A stretch of DNA of 64,000 nt from Parascedosporium putredinis (lineage: Eukaryota > Ascomycota > Sordariomycetes > Microascales > Microascaceae), in the NCBI GenBank assembly GCA_949357655.1, contig CASHTG010000006.1:558001-622000 (forward strand). Direction: 5' to 3'. Of this stretch, positions 48,538 through 61,500 are shown piece by piece. Position 1 is the stretch's first letter. Each line of letters opens with the position of its first letter. The notes under the pieces were generated by a model that worked only from the letters and a program-made list of their open reading frames with translations, had not been told where the DNA came from and did not search any database. Position numbers and translations under genes: made by a program.

Positions 48538-50730
48538 TTAAGCACCATCCTCTCCATCAGCACCATCCGCTCCATCGGCACCATCGGCACCATCAGCGCC
48601 GTCCTCGCCATCGGTGCCATCGGCGCCATTGGTGCCACATGCACCGTTGGTCCAAATAGCCCTATTGTGCAAACACAACGTTAGTTTATCAGAGTGCTAA
48701 TGACTTAGGGGCCTGGGAAGCGAAGGGCGGAGGAAACTTACCCTTCCGTGGGGACGTGCTCGGGACTCATGGCACCCGTCAAGTCAAAGTGGTCAAACCT
48801 GTTTCCAGCGCAGTTGCCAGACACAGGCAAGCACTGCTCCTGGCAGAGCTCGAGGTGTGCCTTGGGAAGGTTGGAAAGAGACTTCTGGAGTTCAAGAGGC
48901 GACTCGATAAAGGTAGCTGTGAGACCCATGGGCACATGCCACTCAAGATGGCAGTGGAAGAGCCAAACACCAGGGTTGTCGGCGCGGAATCGGATGCGGA
49001 CAGACGCGCCAGCATAAACATCAATGGTGTCGCGACGGAGGGGAGCCTCGGGCAACGGCTCATCCCAGCCTTTAAAAGCGCCGCTTCCAACAACCGCACG
49101 GTTGAGAACCTGGAAGTTGTGGCCGTGGAGGTGGAAGGGGTGGTGGGCCTGTCCCTCGTTGTTGAGAATGATTTCAATGATCTCTCCGCTGTTGATAACT
49201 TTGGCGTTGATCTGGCCGTAGACCTCGGGGCTTAGAGCGTCTTCTCCAACAGTGAGGGCAGTGTAGAGGGTGGGAGTCTTCTGGTGCACGTAGCTGACAC
49301 CGTCGATGAAGGCACTAAACGGGTGGAGAAATAAGTCGTTAGCAACATGGTACGACACTATTTTTACATGAGGAGGCAGATGAAACTTACCGAGGAATAC
49401 CCTCGCCATCGAGACCCATATTGAAGCCCATGACGAATTGCTGGTCGGGCTCACCGAGAACGGACTCTAGGTCATAGGGCTGGAGCCACATGTCATCAAA
49501 GATGTTGAACTTGTCCACAAAAGTGGGAGCAGGCACGCCGAAGTCAGCGCTGTACTCGATGGCACCAGTGGCGTTGACCTTGAAGCCGACCTGGGGGTTA
49601 GGGGCAAAAAGATTGGGGTTGGAGTTGAAGACGGCGTTGATGGCGTAGTTGGACTCGGCGTCAGACTTGGCTTCGACAATAACGGAGTATCGCTGTCCAG
49701 GGGTGATGTTGATCTGCTCGGCGTCGGCAGGTTGTGTGTAGACACCGTCAACCTCGACAATGGTGAGTAGATGGCCATCGATGCTGAGGATCACGTCGGT
49801 GAGAGCGGACAGGTTGATAACGCGGAACTTGTACTTCTTTCCGGCAACGAACTTGTAGGTGGAACCTTGGCCATCATTGATCAGGCCAGCCTCGGGGAGA
49901 GGAGGTCGGCTTTGTACATTCGCTTGATCGAAGAGCTGCTTGAGGAGGACAGGGCTTTCCTTGTGGTACCAATCTTTTGTCAAGGGTTGTTAGCGATGTG
50001 AGCTGATGACAAGGCCAAAAGGGTCGCAAGGCGCGGAGAGAGGAGCCCGCGCCGTCCAATACACCGCGATTGTATTCTTACCGGAGAGAGTGAGGAGAAC
50101 CTCTTCATCGTACTTTCCGATAAAGGGATCCTGAGGGTCATGGACAATCATGGGACCACGAAGACCATCCGAATACTGAGCGCCAACGTGGGCATGGTAC
50201 CAGTACGTGCCGGGTTGGTTGACATAGAACTCGTATGTGAAGCTGCGACCAGGGGGAATAGCGCACTGGGATACCTGGGTGGCCCCGTCCATGTGGGGGC
50301 TACCTTCGTGGAAGAGACCGTGCCAGTGGATGTCGGTAGTCTGGTTCCCGAGGTTGTTGTTGACGTGGATCACAACCTTGTCGCCAATATTAACGTTCAA
50401 GGGAGGGCACGGCCATTGGCCGTTGATGCCTATACACGGAGGAGACAACGTCAGTAGACCGTCTTAGAAATAATGGTATAGACTAATGGTCGCGCAAAAT
50501 TGGGATTGAAATCAGGAATCGGCGTGATCAGTTCTTTGGAAAAGAGGAAAAACGAAAGACTGACCTATGACCGGGCGGGCCGTGCCGTCAGGCGCCGCGT
50601 CTAACCATTCGATATTCCACGTCTCGGTAACCACGCCGCCGCCCCGGCCCGAGGCCTTGGCGCCGAAGCCGGCCAAGGCACTCGCAGCGCCGGCCACAAG
50701 AAGGGTGAGTGACCTGAGCATCATCTTCAT
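48538..50730 (-). CDS. Secreted multicopper oxidase, Fet3/laccase type, with collagen-like tail
   Basis: Five exons: 50730-50565, 50429-50082, 49973-49391, 49314-48742 and 48661-48538, totalling 598 codons with no slips. Signal peptide MKMMLRSLTLLVAGAASALA. Copper ligands are complete: HWHGLF and YWYHAHVG in domain 1; HPFHLHGH and FHCHLEWHVPMG in domain 3, holding the T1 Cys and both T1 His. The sequence context (SDWYHKE, QYSDGLRGPMIVHDP) is closest to the Fet3/Abr1 branch, so ferroxidase or phenol/pigment oxidation with reduction of O2 to water are the options. Unlike Fet3 ferroxidases it has no C-terminal membrane anchor; instead the last exon encodes a short run of Gly-X-Asp/Asn triplets. 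No Ftr1 permease gene is nearby, which weakens an iron-uptake role. Confidence 0.92.
48541..48637 (-). repeat. Collagen-like Gly-X-Asp triplet repeat in the last exon
   Basis: On the coding strand, 9-10 bp steps of GGTGCTGAT / GGAGCGGAT type encode about ten consecutive Gly-X-Y triplets with Y = Asp (GAD repeated, with GTD and GED variants). On the + strand it reads caccatc(g/a)g units. Confidence 0.9.
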
Positions 50731-53700
50731 GAACGATGGTGCAAGCCTCTCAAGAGAAGTAAGTGCAGAGAGAGGGAAAAATCAAACACAAAAAGAATTG
50801 AGTGGGTTGAGGGGATATTAGTATAGGTCCAAGGAAAGGAGAGGCTAAGACAGCCGTGAAATGACCAAGTGAACCACGTTGATAGCAGAGTCTCAACTTA
50901 AGGCTTCGACAGAGCTGGATTAGTAAAGAAATAGTAGGGAATAACGAAGAAGACCTGGGGGAAAAAAAACAAAAGGGGGATGGAAAAAGAAAAAGAAGGA
51001 AAGAGAAACAGGACTGTAGCGAGAGAGTGCTTGTTATTCTTCTGGACCAAGATCGACACAAAGGAGAGCGTGGGCTCAGGTCTTTAAATATGATTTGGAT
51101 CGGAGAGGAGTCCATTTCTTTTTCTTCTGTTCTTCGTCTAAGTCCGTGATCCGATTAGTTGGGTCTCTGTCTCAGGTGCCCTAGGTGAGAGAGAGCGTAA
51201 ACAATCGTGACAGCTGTTTCTCGGGCATCGAGGGTTGTCCCTCGACCGCCGAGGATGAACGGCACCGGAAACTATCAGCCATGAGCACGGGTTCGGGCTG
51301 ATGGAGGGGGAAGGTCCGAAGCTCCCCGTCCCTGTATCCAGGCTCATTCTTTTGGATCTGTCCGTGCACATCGCAGCTAGGGCGCCCGGTGCGTGGACTG
51401 AAATCGTTACTAAAGCGCAATTGTAGTGACTGTCTCACGCCTTTCCGGATCCCGTAAGTCTCCAGTCCGCTGGAGGGACTTCAAGCCCAGTCTTACTAAA
51501 AGACAAAGAACGTAATATCCCTAGGGGATCCCAAACACAAGCGTAATTTTCCGTCCGTCCCTGCAGCAATACGCGAATGGGACGGGAGAAGACGGTAGGG
51601 CCAGCTTAGCTCGTACTGCCCCAATTCTCAGAGTCCCAGAGAAAGTCGTCGCTTTCGTTCGCATCGGTCGATGATTCAAGACTCATTGCAATGTCTTAAG
51701 ACGTGCCTGAACACGCACACAGCTCTCCAGGTGTTCACAGCAACGACGGCGTTGATGGCCACTATTGGCTGCAGTGCCGGACGGTTAGAGGCTTAGAGGG
51801 CGGAATTTCAAGCGAGGGCCTTTGATGCATCCAACGAAAAACGCCTAACGGCTTTGAGGGTTAAGGACCGGAGCCAGCTTGACCAAAGACTCGGACCACA
51901 TAGTAATCGCAATGACTCTGCCCTGCTGGCTCTTACGTGCACGCTCCACCAAACCCGACGCGAAAATAAACGTGACCCAGTGAAAAAGCAACTGAAGTGA
52001 CCACTTTGAGAAGTAGGAAGGAGCAGCCAACGTTCGATTCACTAAGCGAATTGGCATTGAATTAACTTGAGCTGTTGCATAAGTGGCGCAGATGCAACTC
52101 CCCATATACTACGCTCGCGTGGGAAAAAAAAAACAATGGGAATAGAAGCACGAGAAGAAAGAAAGAAGCAGCAAACAGTTCGTGACGAAAAGCAACGGCA
52201 GTTACCCTGCATCATTTCCTGACACCATCCGCGTTTGTCTCTGATCTCACATAGAAAAGAGAGCGCATCTGGGTCACTGATGCTCCCCTACCATCCCGTA
52301 CCTGACTTCAGAGTGAAACCAGTTCGAAGCGTACCATATCCCCACCCGCGAGGGGAAAGCTACCTATCCGACGGAGAGGGGCATCATCGCGAACCCCAGT
52401 TTCCATCGCAACCACTGAAGTGCCGGCTCCAAATGCAACTTTTGCACCCTAGCTATCCTTAGAGCATGCTCCAAGGCTCGATAGATGGCGCTAAACAGCT
52501 AAGATTCAGGGCACCTTGAACCCTCCTCGGGTTTGGCTATCTAGTTTACTAACGTTGTTTTTAAAGTCTACGCCAGCCAAGGCGCCCTAAGGCTGGCCCG
52601 GCTCTTTTTAGTCCCTAGTCAATATGTCCTTTTTCGATCCCTCCACATGTGCAAGGAAGAATAGCGAACCAAACAATGAAATGTTGGGCATATAGCAGAG
52701 CCGAGCTCTGTGAGGCGGGAAATGAGGCACATACGCCTAGGGCGCGCCTCTGCGGTGTGCGTGTGTGTTATGTGTGCGCAAGAACGAGAGGGAGAGAGAA
52801 AGGCACAGAGGGGCATAGGGAAGAGTGGGAGAGGCGAGGAGAAGTGGCACCTACGTAAACCGATCTGAGACGTCCTTCGAGACTCCCCGTCGGCACAGCA
52901 AACTCTCAAGCCCATTCTAAGACAACTCGTGGGCGCCCATCCCTGGCCCTCCGTCCGCGACTTTGCCCCTCGGGCTACCGTATGATCCGGCGGATCGACT
53001 TAACATCACGTTCTTTCCTCGCACAAGTCGTGCAAAACAGACCTCTATCTCCTCCGGCTCCTTAGCTCTCTGCCTACCGACTCCCCGAGATAGGGGAAAG
53101 GCGCGAGACGAGGGGCCCTGCTGAGACGCCTGGCTCTAGCGGGCGCCTCACCGGAGTATCGATTTCGCCCACCCTTTACGGACCCTCGTGTGTCTCGTGA
53201 TTCACTCACTCCAGGACCCCAAGATCCTTGCCGAGAGCCTCTTGATACCAGGGCCCATCACGTAGAACCGTCAACCCGCGTTGCTCGCTAACCCAAAATT
53301 TTCGAGACTGACGCATTGGGTAGGAACTCAAGAGCTTTTCAGTGACGAAACTAGTAATATCTCGAGATGTAGTATGTCTTCGCTCACATTTCCCCCTATG
53401 GGTCTCAATACCTGTCTCTCTTTCTATCTATTGCCCATATCGCTCTGTCTCCATCTCAGCCCTAGTTCTTCTTTCCACCTCCGCCCACTCGTATCCATTG
53501 CCCTTCACACGACAGATATTCCGAAGTTGGAATACTTCTGGAACAGCCCGGTTCCTATCCCGTCGGGGAACAAGCACTCTTCCTACCCAAGCCTTTCCTA
53601 CTCACTGGGAGCGAACCCTGACAGTAGTTCCAACCAATATGAGTCTTCTAGCACAACCCCATAATACCCCGGCGCGTGTTCACGGCTCTCTTCCTCGCCG

Positions 53701-54999
53701 AACAGCCCGCAGTTGAGCTTAACGCGACCAAGCTTTTGTCAATCATCACTTGGATCTTGGCATTTTCTTCACACTAGACGTCACCCTCATGCCCCTCCCC
53801 TCCCTCTGTACATTTTTGGGCCTCTTGGTATCCTTGTTTTATCTCATTGATCTCCTAGTGCCCTCTTCTCTCTTTCACGTCCTTTGTGCGCATTATCTCC
53901 CCTGCGGTCCTTGGCCTATGCTTCTTCGGCGACCCGGCGTCTCGAGTCTAGCGAGACGCCCTATCTCTCTGAGCGTTGCTCGATAAAGAGAAGGACTCGT
54001 GTGGTACGCCAAGAAAGAGCAGCCAGGGCGCAAGAACGTCACTCTTCTCCACATCTTTCTTCATACTTTCTCTGTTGACCAGAAGTAGGCACCTCATACT
54101 CTAAGAAGGCGCTCCAAGAAAAAAGGAGACGGGGCTTGTAAGTCTTATCGGGGCCACAAGACACACACAGGAAGGAGACTGGGGGCGTACGAAGCCGAGC
54201 CTTCCTTGCTTGACTCCTCGAGCCCTGAAGCTCATCGCAACTTTCTTATACTTTTCTACCTTTCAAGGCCTTGGTAGTAGAAAGCCTCAATGATAGCCAT
54301 GCGCTTACAAGATCCGATTGGCCCTTCTAAAGAAGGGAGAGGCGGGAGCTGTCGTCGCGGAGTGCTCATGGCTGACAAGTGACTACCACAAAGCTGCTGG
54401 CCATGCTACGCCAGACGCCGTCAAGGAGCTGATGCTTGTGCAGCTATCATCAAGCTGAAAGCGTATTGATACTAGCCCCAAAATTTCCTCGGCGGTGCAG
54501 AGCTAGCAGCCGCAATGACATCGTCTGTAGAGATTTAGTATAAATGCGACTACGACCATAATCACTCTGTCCACGCCGAGGGGGACGCTGAGAAGAGCGC
54601 TTAAGGCCGGCATTTATGACACAAATAGTGCATTCGTGCACGCATCACTTGAAGCCTTGATTTGTGTGCTGTCCGTATGTTTCAACACAGACGCTGTAAC
54701 TATGACTGGCCGAGCTCTGACTCTGATAGACTTGTAAATAGGCGTCGACCCATTAACTTGTTATGTTGATAACGTTTCACGGTCAAAATTTAGCTATCGC
54801 CAGCCTCAGCATCGAAGGCTTATGCACCATTAGAAAATGTGATAAAGTGGCTCAAACCTTCTCGCGCACACCAATAATCTCCAGCTTGTCTCGATGGTGA
54901 CAGGCGCCCCCGAAGGAAAGGTTATATCGACGCCACCGACCTGCCTCCTGTTTACGCGCAGCCTTGAGTTTTCTTGACAACGAGGCATTCACCTGATAT
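50731..54999. other. Gene-free flank, part 1
   Basis: 50731-51115 is the promoter side of the multicopper oxidase gene and is purine-rich on the + strand (50950-51010). A GT/GA-rich stretch lies at 52757-52805. 53380-53530 is pyrimidine-rich. Frames reach about 127 codons (53281-53664 +) but lack motifs. Confidence 0.5.
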
Positions 55000-55084
55000 T
55001 TGTCACCTTCTCCTTGATTTCTAAATTGTTCTACTCCGCATCCACCTCAGACTGTCCAGGGCCGCCTTCTCCACGCTAACAGTA

Positions 55085-55522
55085 GTGGTCAGTTCTCCAT
55101 TGTGCAAGTTCTCACCTCCGAGTTTGAGCCTAGTGGGAAGGGCTTGTCTGTTCGATGGAGCTCAAGCGGAACAAGAACATGATGCATCGCCTCGGTGTCT
55201 CGTCACCAACGGGAAGGGGTATCTACGAATGGACTCGATTTACCACATCAGGGCCGATCTATTTCGACCGTTTGATACTTTGGCCTAGACAGATGATAAA
55301 CCTAGGAGTAAAGACACTGGAGGTGGCTACAAGGACCGCATAGTTCTTGATGCCGGTACCAATATACCAGTACTCGGCATATGTGTCAATAGAGTTACCC
55401 TCGAGGTTTCTGTTAATGATGGTGTAGGTCCTCGCTTAATCAAAGCGCATCGCCGACTCCTGAGTAAAAGGGAGGATTCTCGCGTGATGGCCGCGGGGCT
55501 TCTAGATACCCCAGGCCCCTGA
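55085..55522 (+). pseudogene. Possible decayed coding stretch with one in-frame amber stop
   Basis: A + strand frame stays open for 146 codons except for a TAG at 55286-55288. The part after the stop reads like protein (RIVLDAGTNIPVLGICVNRV, then TLEVSVNDG). The stop lies in a context where a CAG-to-TAG change would explain it, as repeat-induced point mutation would produce. I do not recognise the family, and chance cannot be excluded. No start, splice sites or flanking domains were found. Confidence 0.2.
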
Positions 55523-58500
55523 GCTTATATCTCTCTAAATGCCCTCCTTGCAGGGGTCTTTTGCCGTGCTGCGTTCGAGCTCCGTAGGCCCTATCTAATG
55601 GCTCGATAATCCAGGTATTCGCCACCTCCTCGTCGAAGCGAGCTGCACACCAACTCGGTCCACCGCTTCATTCGCCCCTCCCCTCGGCACAAGACAAGTC
55701 CCATGATGTGCAGAGATTAACTTGCTCCTCAGCGTCAAGGTTGCCATCCTCACCTTGTCAAGTCCCTGCGTTTGTGGAGGCGCTCTCCGCCGTGCTATAT
55801 CAAAGAGCCAATCAATGAAGCTATCAGAGTGTTAAAAGTAAAGGCACATGAATCGTAAAGAGGACGAAGCCCGCCGCGCTCTATATCACATTCCGACAAG
55901 TTCCTTTGGGGCGGAGAGAAAATAGAGACAAATAGTTTTACGCACCAATCGATGTATCCCCAAAGACTTGCTAGCCATTTTCCTATCCCTATCAATCCAG
56001 GTGTCCCCAACCACTCCTATCTTGTCGTCTGAAAGCGGTGAGGCAAGCACGCGTACCCGGGGGTATATCAAATCAACACACGTGTCGCCACGATGACATT
56101 TCTAGATGGGCGCGCAGTACGCACGGTAGAAAGTACTCGAGCGACACGTTCTTACTACCAGGTGCGTTTCTTACTTTAGTCAAGTTACGATTCCTACGGC
56201 TGACAAACAGGATCGTAGTTTCCATAGAGTCGCCGATGCCCGCTCTGAGTATGAAATCTTGCCCCTCCTCTCGCTGAACTATGCAGTCACATCAACCACT
56301 CAGGATAGCCATCCACCCACCACTCGCCACATACTCACCACTCGGGGAGGTCATCTGCTATTGTCCATCAAAGATCCCTATCCAAGTACGAATAATTTTG
56401 GGACCACTGTGTCGCCATGATCAGGATATTCTGAGACTTCTTCACCATGATGGGCGGGCACACAATTTCGAAATCGTTGACTTAGGCCTTCATGAAGGAC
56501 CGCGTCGGTGCCACCAGTCATGATACTATTCTCAGATATCGCCACATCGCGAGAGATGTCAATTTTGAGACAATATTGGTCCGAATCCGAACATGGCCAT
56601 ATCTTCAGGCCTTGGCTCTTCGCTTGAACTCAAGATTGTATCGTGCTCGTCAATCCTACTTAGGCAGCCTACTTAATCCCGGCGACCAGTTTCGTGCCAG
56701 AAAAGCAGCTCCTACTTGTGAGTATACAGAGTGGCGAACCCACCCTAGCACTGACAAGCTCGTCGCAGTTATGCAGTATTAAGTCGTTCGCCCCCGATAC
56801 AGCCGTTCGATGTGTCCGATTTTTTATTTCGTTTTTGGCCGAAAACCTAAGGAAAGAGAAACTTCTTCGCAACGGCGGCGACAAGACTCGGACCCAGCAA
56901 TGTCTACATCTATACCTGACTGCGCCGCTGGAACCACGGATACTATTGTATGGAGTGCTCCACGCCGGCCATCCATGTTGCCTTAGGTCGGTGAGCCGAA
57001 CGAGCGCCCTGAAGCCGGCCACTCTAAAGGCATCCATTACATATCGCAAAGTCAGTCCGAAGGCGAACAAGCCCTCGATGAATGGCGAGGTCGCCACCAA
57101 GTCAGGACATGACAAAACTTCCCTTTACCGCTGGATTCTCGCGCTCAAACGCGCGCATCGTATCTTGCGTAACGAGGGGGAATACTGTTTCGGGTGATGT
57201 ATATGCCTTCCATCCTCGGCACGCAAATCGCTCACCTAGCTCTGCCAACAAACAGTCCAGTTAGTGCAGTTTGGCTAGCCATGTTGGCCATAAGTTAGAA
57301 GGCTTGCTCAAGCTGAAGCCGCCTATTGATGACGCACGAGACGATATTCCTACCGGACAGCCATCCAACATCGATATGCATATATAATATATATATAACT
57401 GCCGAAGTGCACATATGAACGGAAACGGAGAAAAGCGGCCACAAACAGACACAAACATGCCACATGTATGGCGCGCACATACCAGAGCTACTCTCACACG
57501 GCCACTTCGTTCAAGCTCGTCTTTTATCCTCCGCCTCCAATTCCCTAACGTCAAGCCATCGATAGAATCTCACATATGAGCGCTGCCTCATAATCTCCCA
57601 CTTGAAGAAACTGCAAAGAGGCTACTTTTAGCAATGGTTTCTTGATATGTCGAGATGAAAATGACTGCGCGGTAGCTGCCAAACATCGCATACGTTAGCA
57701 GAGCCTCCCCGAGCCGCACTTTCGCTTCTCCTACCTTTGCTTCTCCTACTTTTGCTTCTCCTACTTTTGCTTCTCCTACTTTTGCTTCTCCTACTTTTGC
57801 TTCTTCTACTTTTCGACGTGGGGGACAGAAGGTTTTGACCCTTCGGTTGGGGGCATGCATGAACATCGTCGCCATCGTTATACCAATTGGCCCTCTGGAT
57901 CCTAGAGCTGTCTGTATCCTATCATCTTACTAGCAGTTCATGCCGTATCTTCCCAAACTAGTCTGTGGCAAAGCAACGCGCGGCATAGCATTATTACCGT
58001 CTCCTCGCAGTAGGAGATGAGGAACGAGTTGGCTCCAGCTTCCCTATGCACCATACATATATGCTAGCCTTGCGCATGCTCTAAGGATATCGCGCATGGT
58101 CATCTCAATAGGAGAGCAGGGTTTGTCACCCCAATCGATCAAGTCGACAGGAACTCCCATCCTCCCTGCGCTCTATCTCGAGACATCCATGGATGGGTTG
58201 CGCCCTTGTCTGGTTACTTCTTGCACACCCATCCCCAATGGCCGCGTGGATCAACACCTGATGGATACAAGTTGTTGCTGATACGCTGTCTCTTAATTTC
58301 GTCTTGTGGCGTCTTGACGTTGCGCCACTCCTTGACAGCTTTGACCGAGCCCTCCCCGAAAAGAATGCCCCCCGCCCCCAGCCCTTCTACTCTACATGTT
58401 CACCACAAGATGGACACATTCACCCGACTGATAGCTCATGGACCGAAAGATCAGGTGTTTAGCTTCCACGCAGAAGATGGGCAGAAGGGATGCTTAAGGA

Positions 58501-61500
58501 TCACGCCGTCGTATCCCACGCACAACCATCTTCCCGCAATAGCCCTTATCATCGCTAGCCAGGGTGAATCTCCTGATTAGCAGCGTCAACGCTCACCCTC
58601 GGTCTGGATGACAACTAGCAATAATCGAGCATGCCAAGCATTCTTGCTGGTGAGCTTATGTTACCCCGCACCATAGAAACACTATGGTCAGTCTAATACA
58701 ACCAGAGCCTTTCATGCGTTCTCGCTCAAGCTGCATAGCTCCCGGTCGCATCAGTCTTAGGGCTGTATCTCTGTCCCCATGGGCCGTGGAAGCCTTCCGA
58801 ACCTTGAGAAGACCTGTTACACAAATATGGGAGCTTATTCAACCAGCCTGGGGTGCCCCTCTCCTGTTACTATCCTCATCTTGAACGGACGGAAAGCCAA
58901 GGCCCCAACCGAAATTTCGGTTGATGATAGCGATGCAGGATGAAGGCTTTATCATCACAGCCAAAGAGCATTGGCGCGCAAAACACCCAATCCCCACATT
59001 TTCCTATTCCGCATATCAGTCGTAACCTCGCAGGCGCCTGCCTAGTATCTCGCCGAGCAGACCTCTCCAGATATCAGTCATGGTGAAATCAATTCAATTC
59101 CCAAACCATACTCCTGGCTTGAACAAGTCCCGTGACGGATTTCACCAATATAGTTCAATTCCATCCCGAAACGTCACCCAGACGGAAAAGGCTATTCGCG
59201 GCCTACAAACCGAGTGAGCACAAGGATTGACCGTTGATGTCCGCATACCAGTATGCTGAGAACTTGAAACCTGGTGCATAGATGATGAACTTCGCCTTCC
59301 ACTCCCCCTCATCCAACCATCGCAAGGGCACATGGACTTTGGATCGCTGCCCCTAAGGACCGCACTGGTCTGACCAATCGTCCTGTTTGGCCTCGGCATC
59401 AACCTCTCTTGACCTTTCCCGGAAATTTGGAGGTTGCGTGTTCTCCGTGCTACAAAGCTATTGAAACTTTCATTCACCTAGGCCAGGCTAGATTTGTTCT
59501 TTATCTCATGCCCCAAGTTCACAGCTCAACGACTATCTTTCAGCACTCAAGACTTTCTTGTTGCAGCTGAATTATCACCATCCTAGCCTGTCGTTGAGGC
59601 AGGACTAAGATATAGAGTTGGCTCATAGGCATTCCCTTACCACAATTGCCATCAGTTTGTAGGTTGGGAGAGCATATGTATGAACTAGTGTTTCCCTTAC
59701 ATTCTCGGCTGAAGTCGCATTACGGTCTTCCAGCCCATTTTCTATCGTTTCGTCAAATATCCATCGATTCTGATGGGCTCCGCAACCACATCACGTCGTC
59801 ACATCACCTACAGACTCTCCCCTCCTCCCTCGAGGCCGCAAAGATGAGGGATATGGACAAGATCTCGGCAACTCGACATGCACCTGATGAAGTAAGTATA
59901 TGGCATCTCAACCCACGCAAACAACAAATGATGGAGGGAAAATCTGCCTGACTATAGCCTTCCGCCCCTTCTTTGCCATCGGTACAAGAGTTGGCTGTAC
60001 TCTTAGGTAAGCCTTTCCGTCACTGGCCCGATGAGAAGCGTCTATCTTCAAGGCCAGTTAAGTGCGCGGGCCAGGCGCCGATGTTTCATCGCCCGGGCGC
60101 TGTTCATACCTTCCTGCATGTTCGCATGGAGCTATCTCGACTCTAGGAAGACGTATCATCCAGTAGACCTTCCTCGGGCCAGGAATTCAACAAATTTTAT
60201 CCACGCCTCTCACAATTGTACTAGTGGCATCTTCGGCTGGCTAGCCAACGAATTGATTGACAGTGTCCACATGCCCTTTCTATGTCGATATCTTCGAATC
60301 AGGGACGGAATAGCAGTTAATTTGACTCTGCACGCATGAGGGTCCATCGCTCTGAAATTTTACACCCTCCCTGAGGAGCAAGGATGTAGTTGGAGCCTCC
60401 TTTGTTTCCAAGGTGGCCTGCCCGATGCTGTACCTCTCCTTGACCCCCTTTCCTCTTTCCCTCCCGTTTTCCCTCACCTCTATATCCTCGTCCAAACACG
60501 GACAGATGAGATGATATGCGAGTACTTTGTGGATTGAGAGTTTATCATAGTTGAATGGACCAGATCTGGGACGCAACACAATGGAAACTCTGCAGAACCC
60601 CTCTAAGTCTCGCTTACCCAAGACGAGAGACTCGGGGACAAGAAAGAGATATGTGCCATATCTACCGTCCTCCCACAAGCCACTCATAACGCGTGGCCCC
60701 CAAACCTCACCACCGCCAGTCAGCTGAGTAATTCTTTTCACGAGTACCAGCCCCCTGCCCATATAGCTTCAAGATCTCGAGTGAGAAGCTGCCATCTTGC
60801 ATCGTGGGATTGACACCGTAAAGTTTTAGAGGCCCTTAGAGCGAGGAACGTGCCACGCATCTAACTCCACAGGGCGGACGCCATTCCATCTTGACCTCGA
60901 GGTATCATATTTTGTTGTTCTTCGATACTCCCACGCCGTTTGCGCCATAGTCGACGGAATGACATACACACATTTTCCCACCACCCTGCCGACTTGGTGA
61001 CGATGGGTCCAATGGGCCCCTATCTATCTAGGATGGCTTCTTGCGTCCATACGCCCGGAGTCCCGACGGCACGGCTCAGGGGTCTCGTGCTTCCTTACCT
61101 TACATGTACTCCACATCGCCCCAATATTCTAGGTTGAATCGAGATGAACCCTTGATTAATACCTCTCTATGCATTCCTCTTTTGATGACGTCATGGTCGC
61201 GATGATATGGGGTGAGATGTCTACCCAACGTCCGTCGTTGACACTCTCCCCTTTTCCACCTTGATAAGGCCGTAAGAAGCGAGTTTGAGTCTAATCTTTA
61301 TTCTTTCTTTCTTTCTTTTCCATTTTGAGCATCATGGCCGTGCATATTCAGAATCATTCGAACTCTTGAGGCTCACCAGTGGAAACAGCTCAGAGAGCCG
61401 CGAACCCACTCTCTCCGCCGACCATGCTCTTTTTCCCCGGTAGTACCCTCCATCATCTCCAGTAAGGCAGCATTTTCTCCTTCGCCATCAACATTGATCC

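Noticed and set aside
56694..57197. 167-codon + frame and an opposing 148-codon frame
   Set aside because: Both open by chance in the same DNA; neither shows a recognisable motif.
61186..61193. Perfect TGACGTCA (CRE/ATF-type site)
   Set aside because: No gene is supported within several kb, and an 8-bp word can occur by chance.
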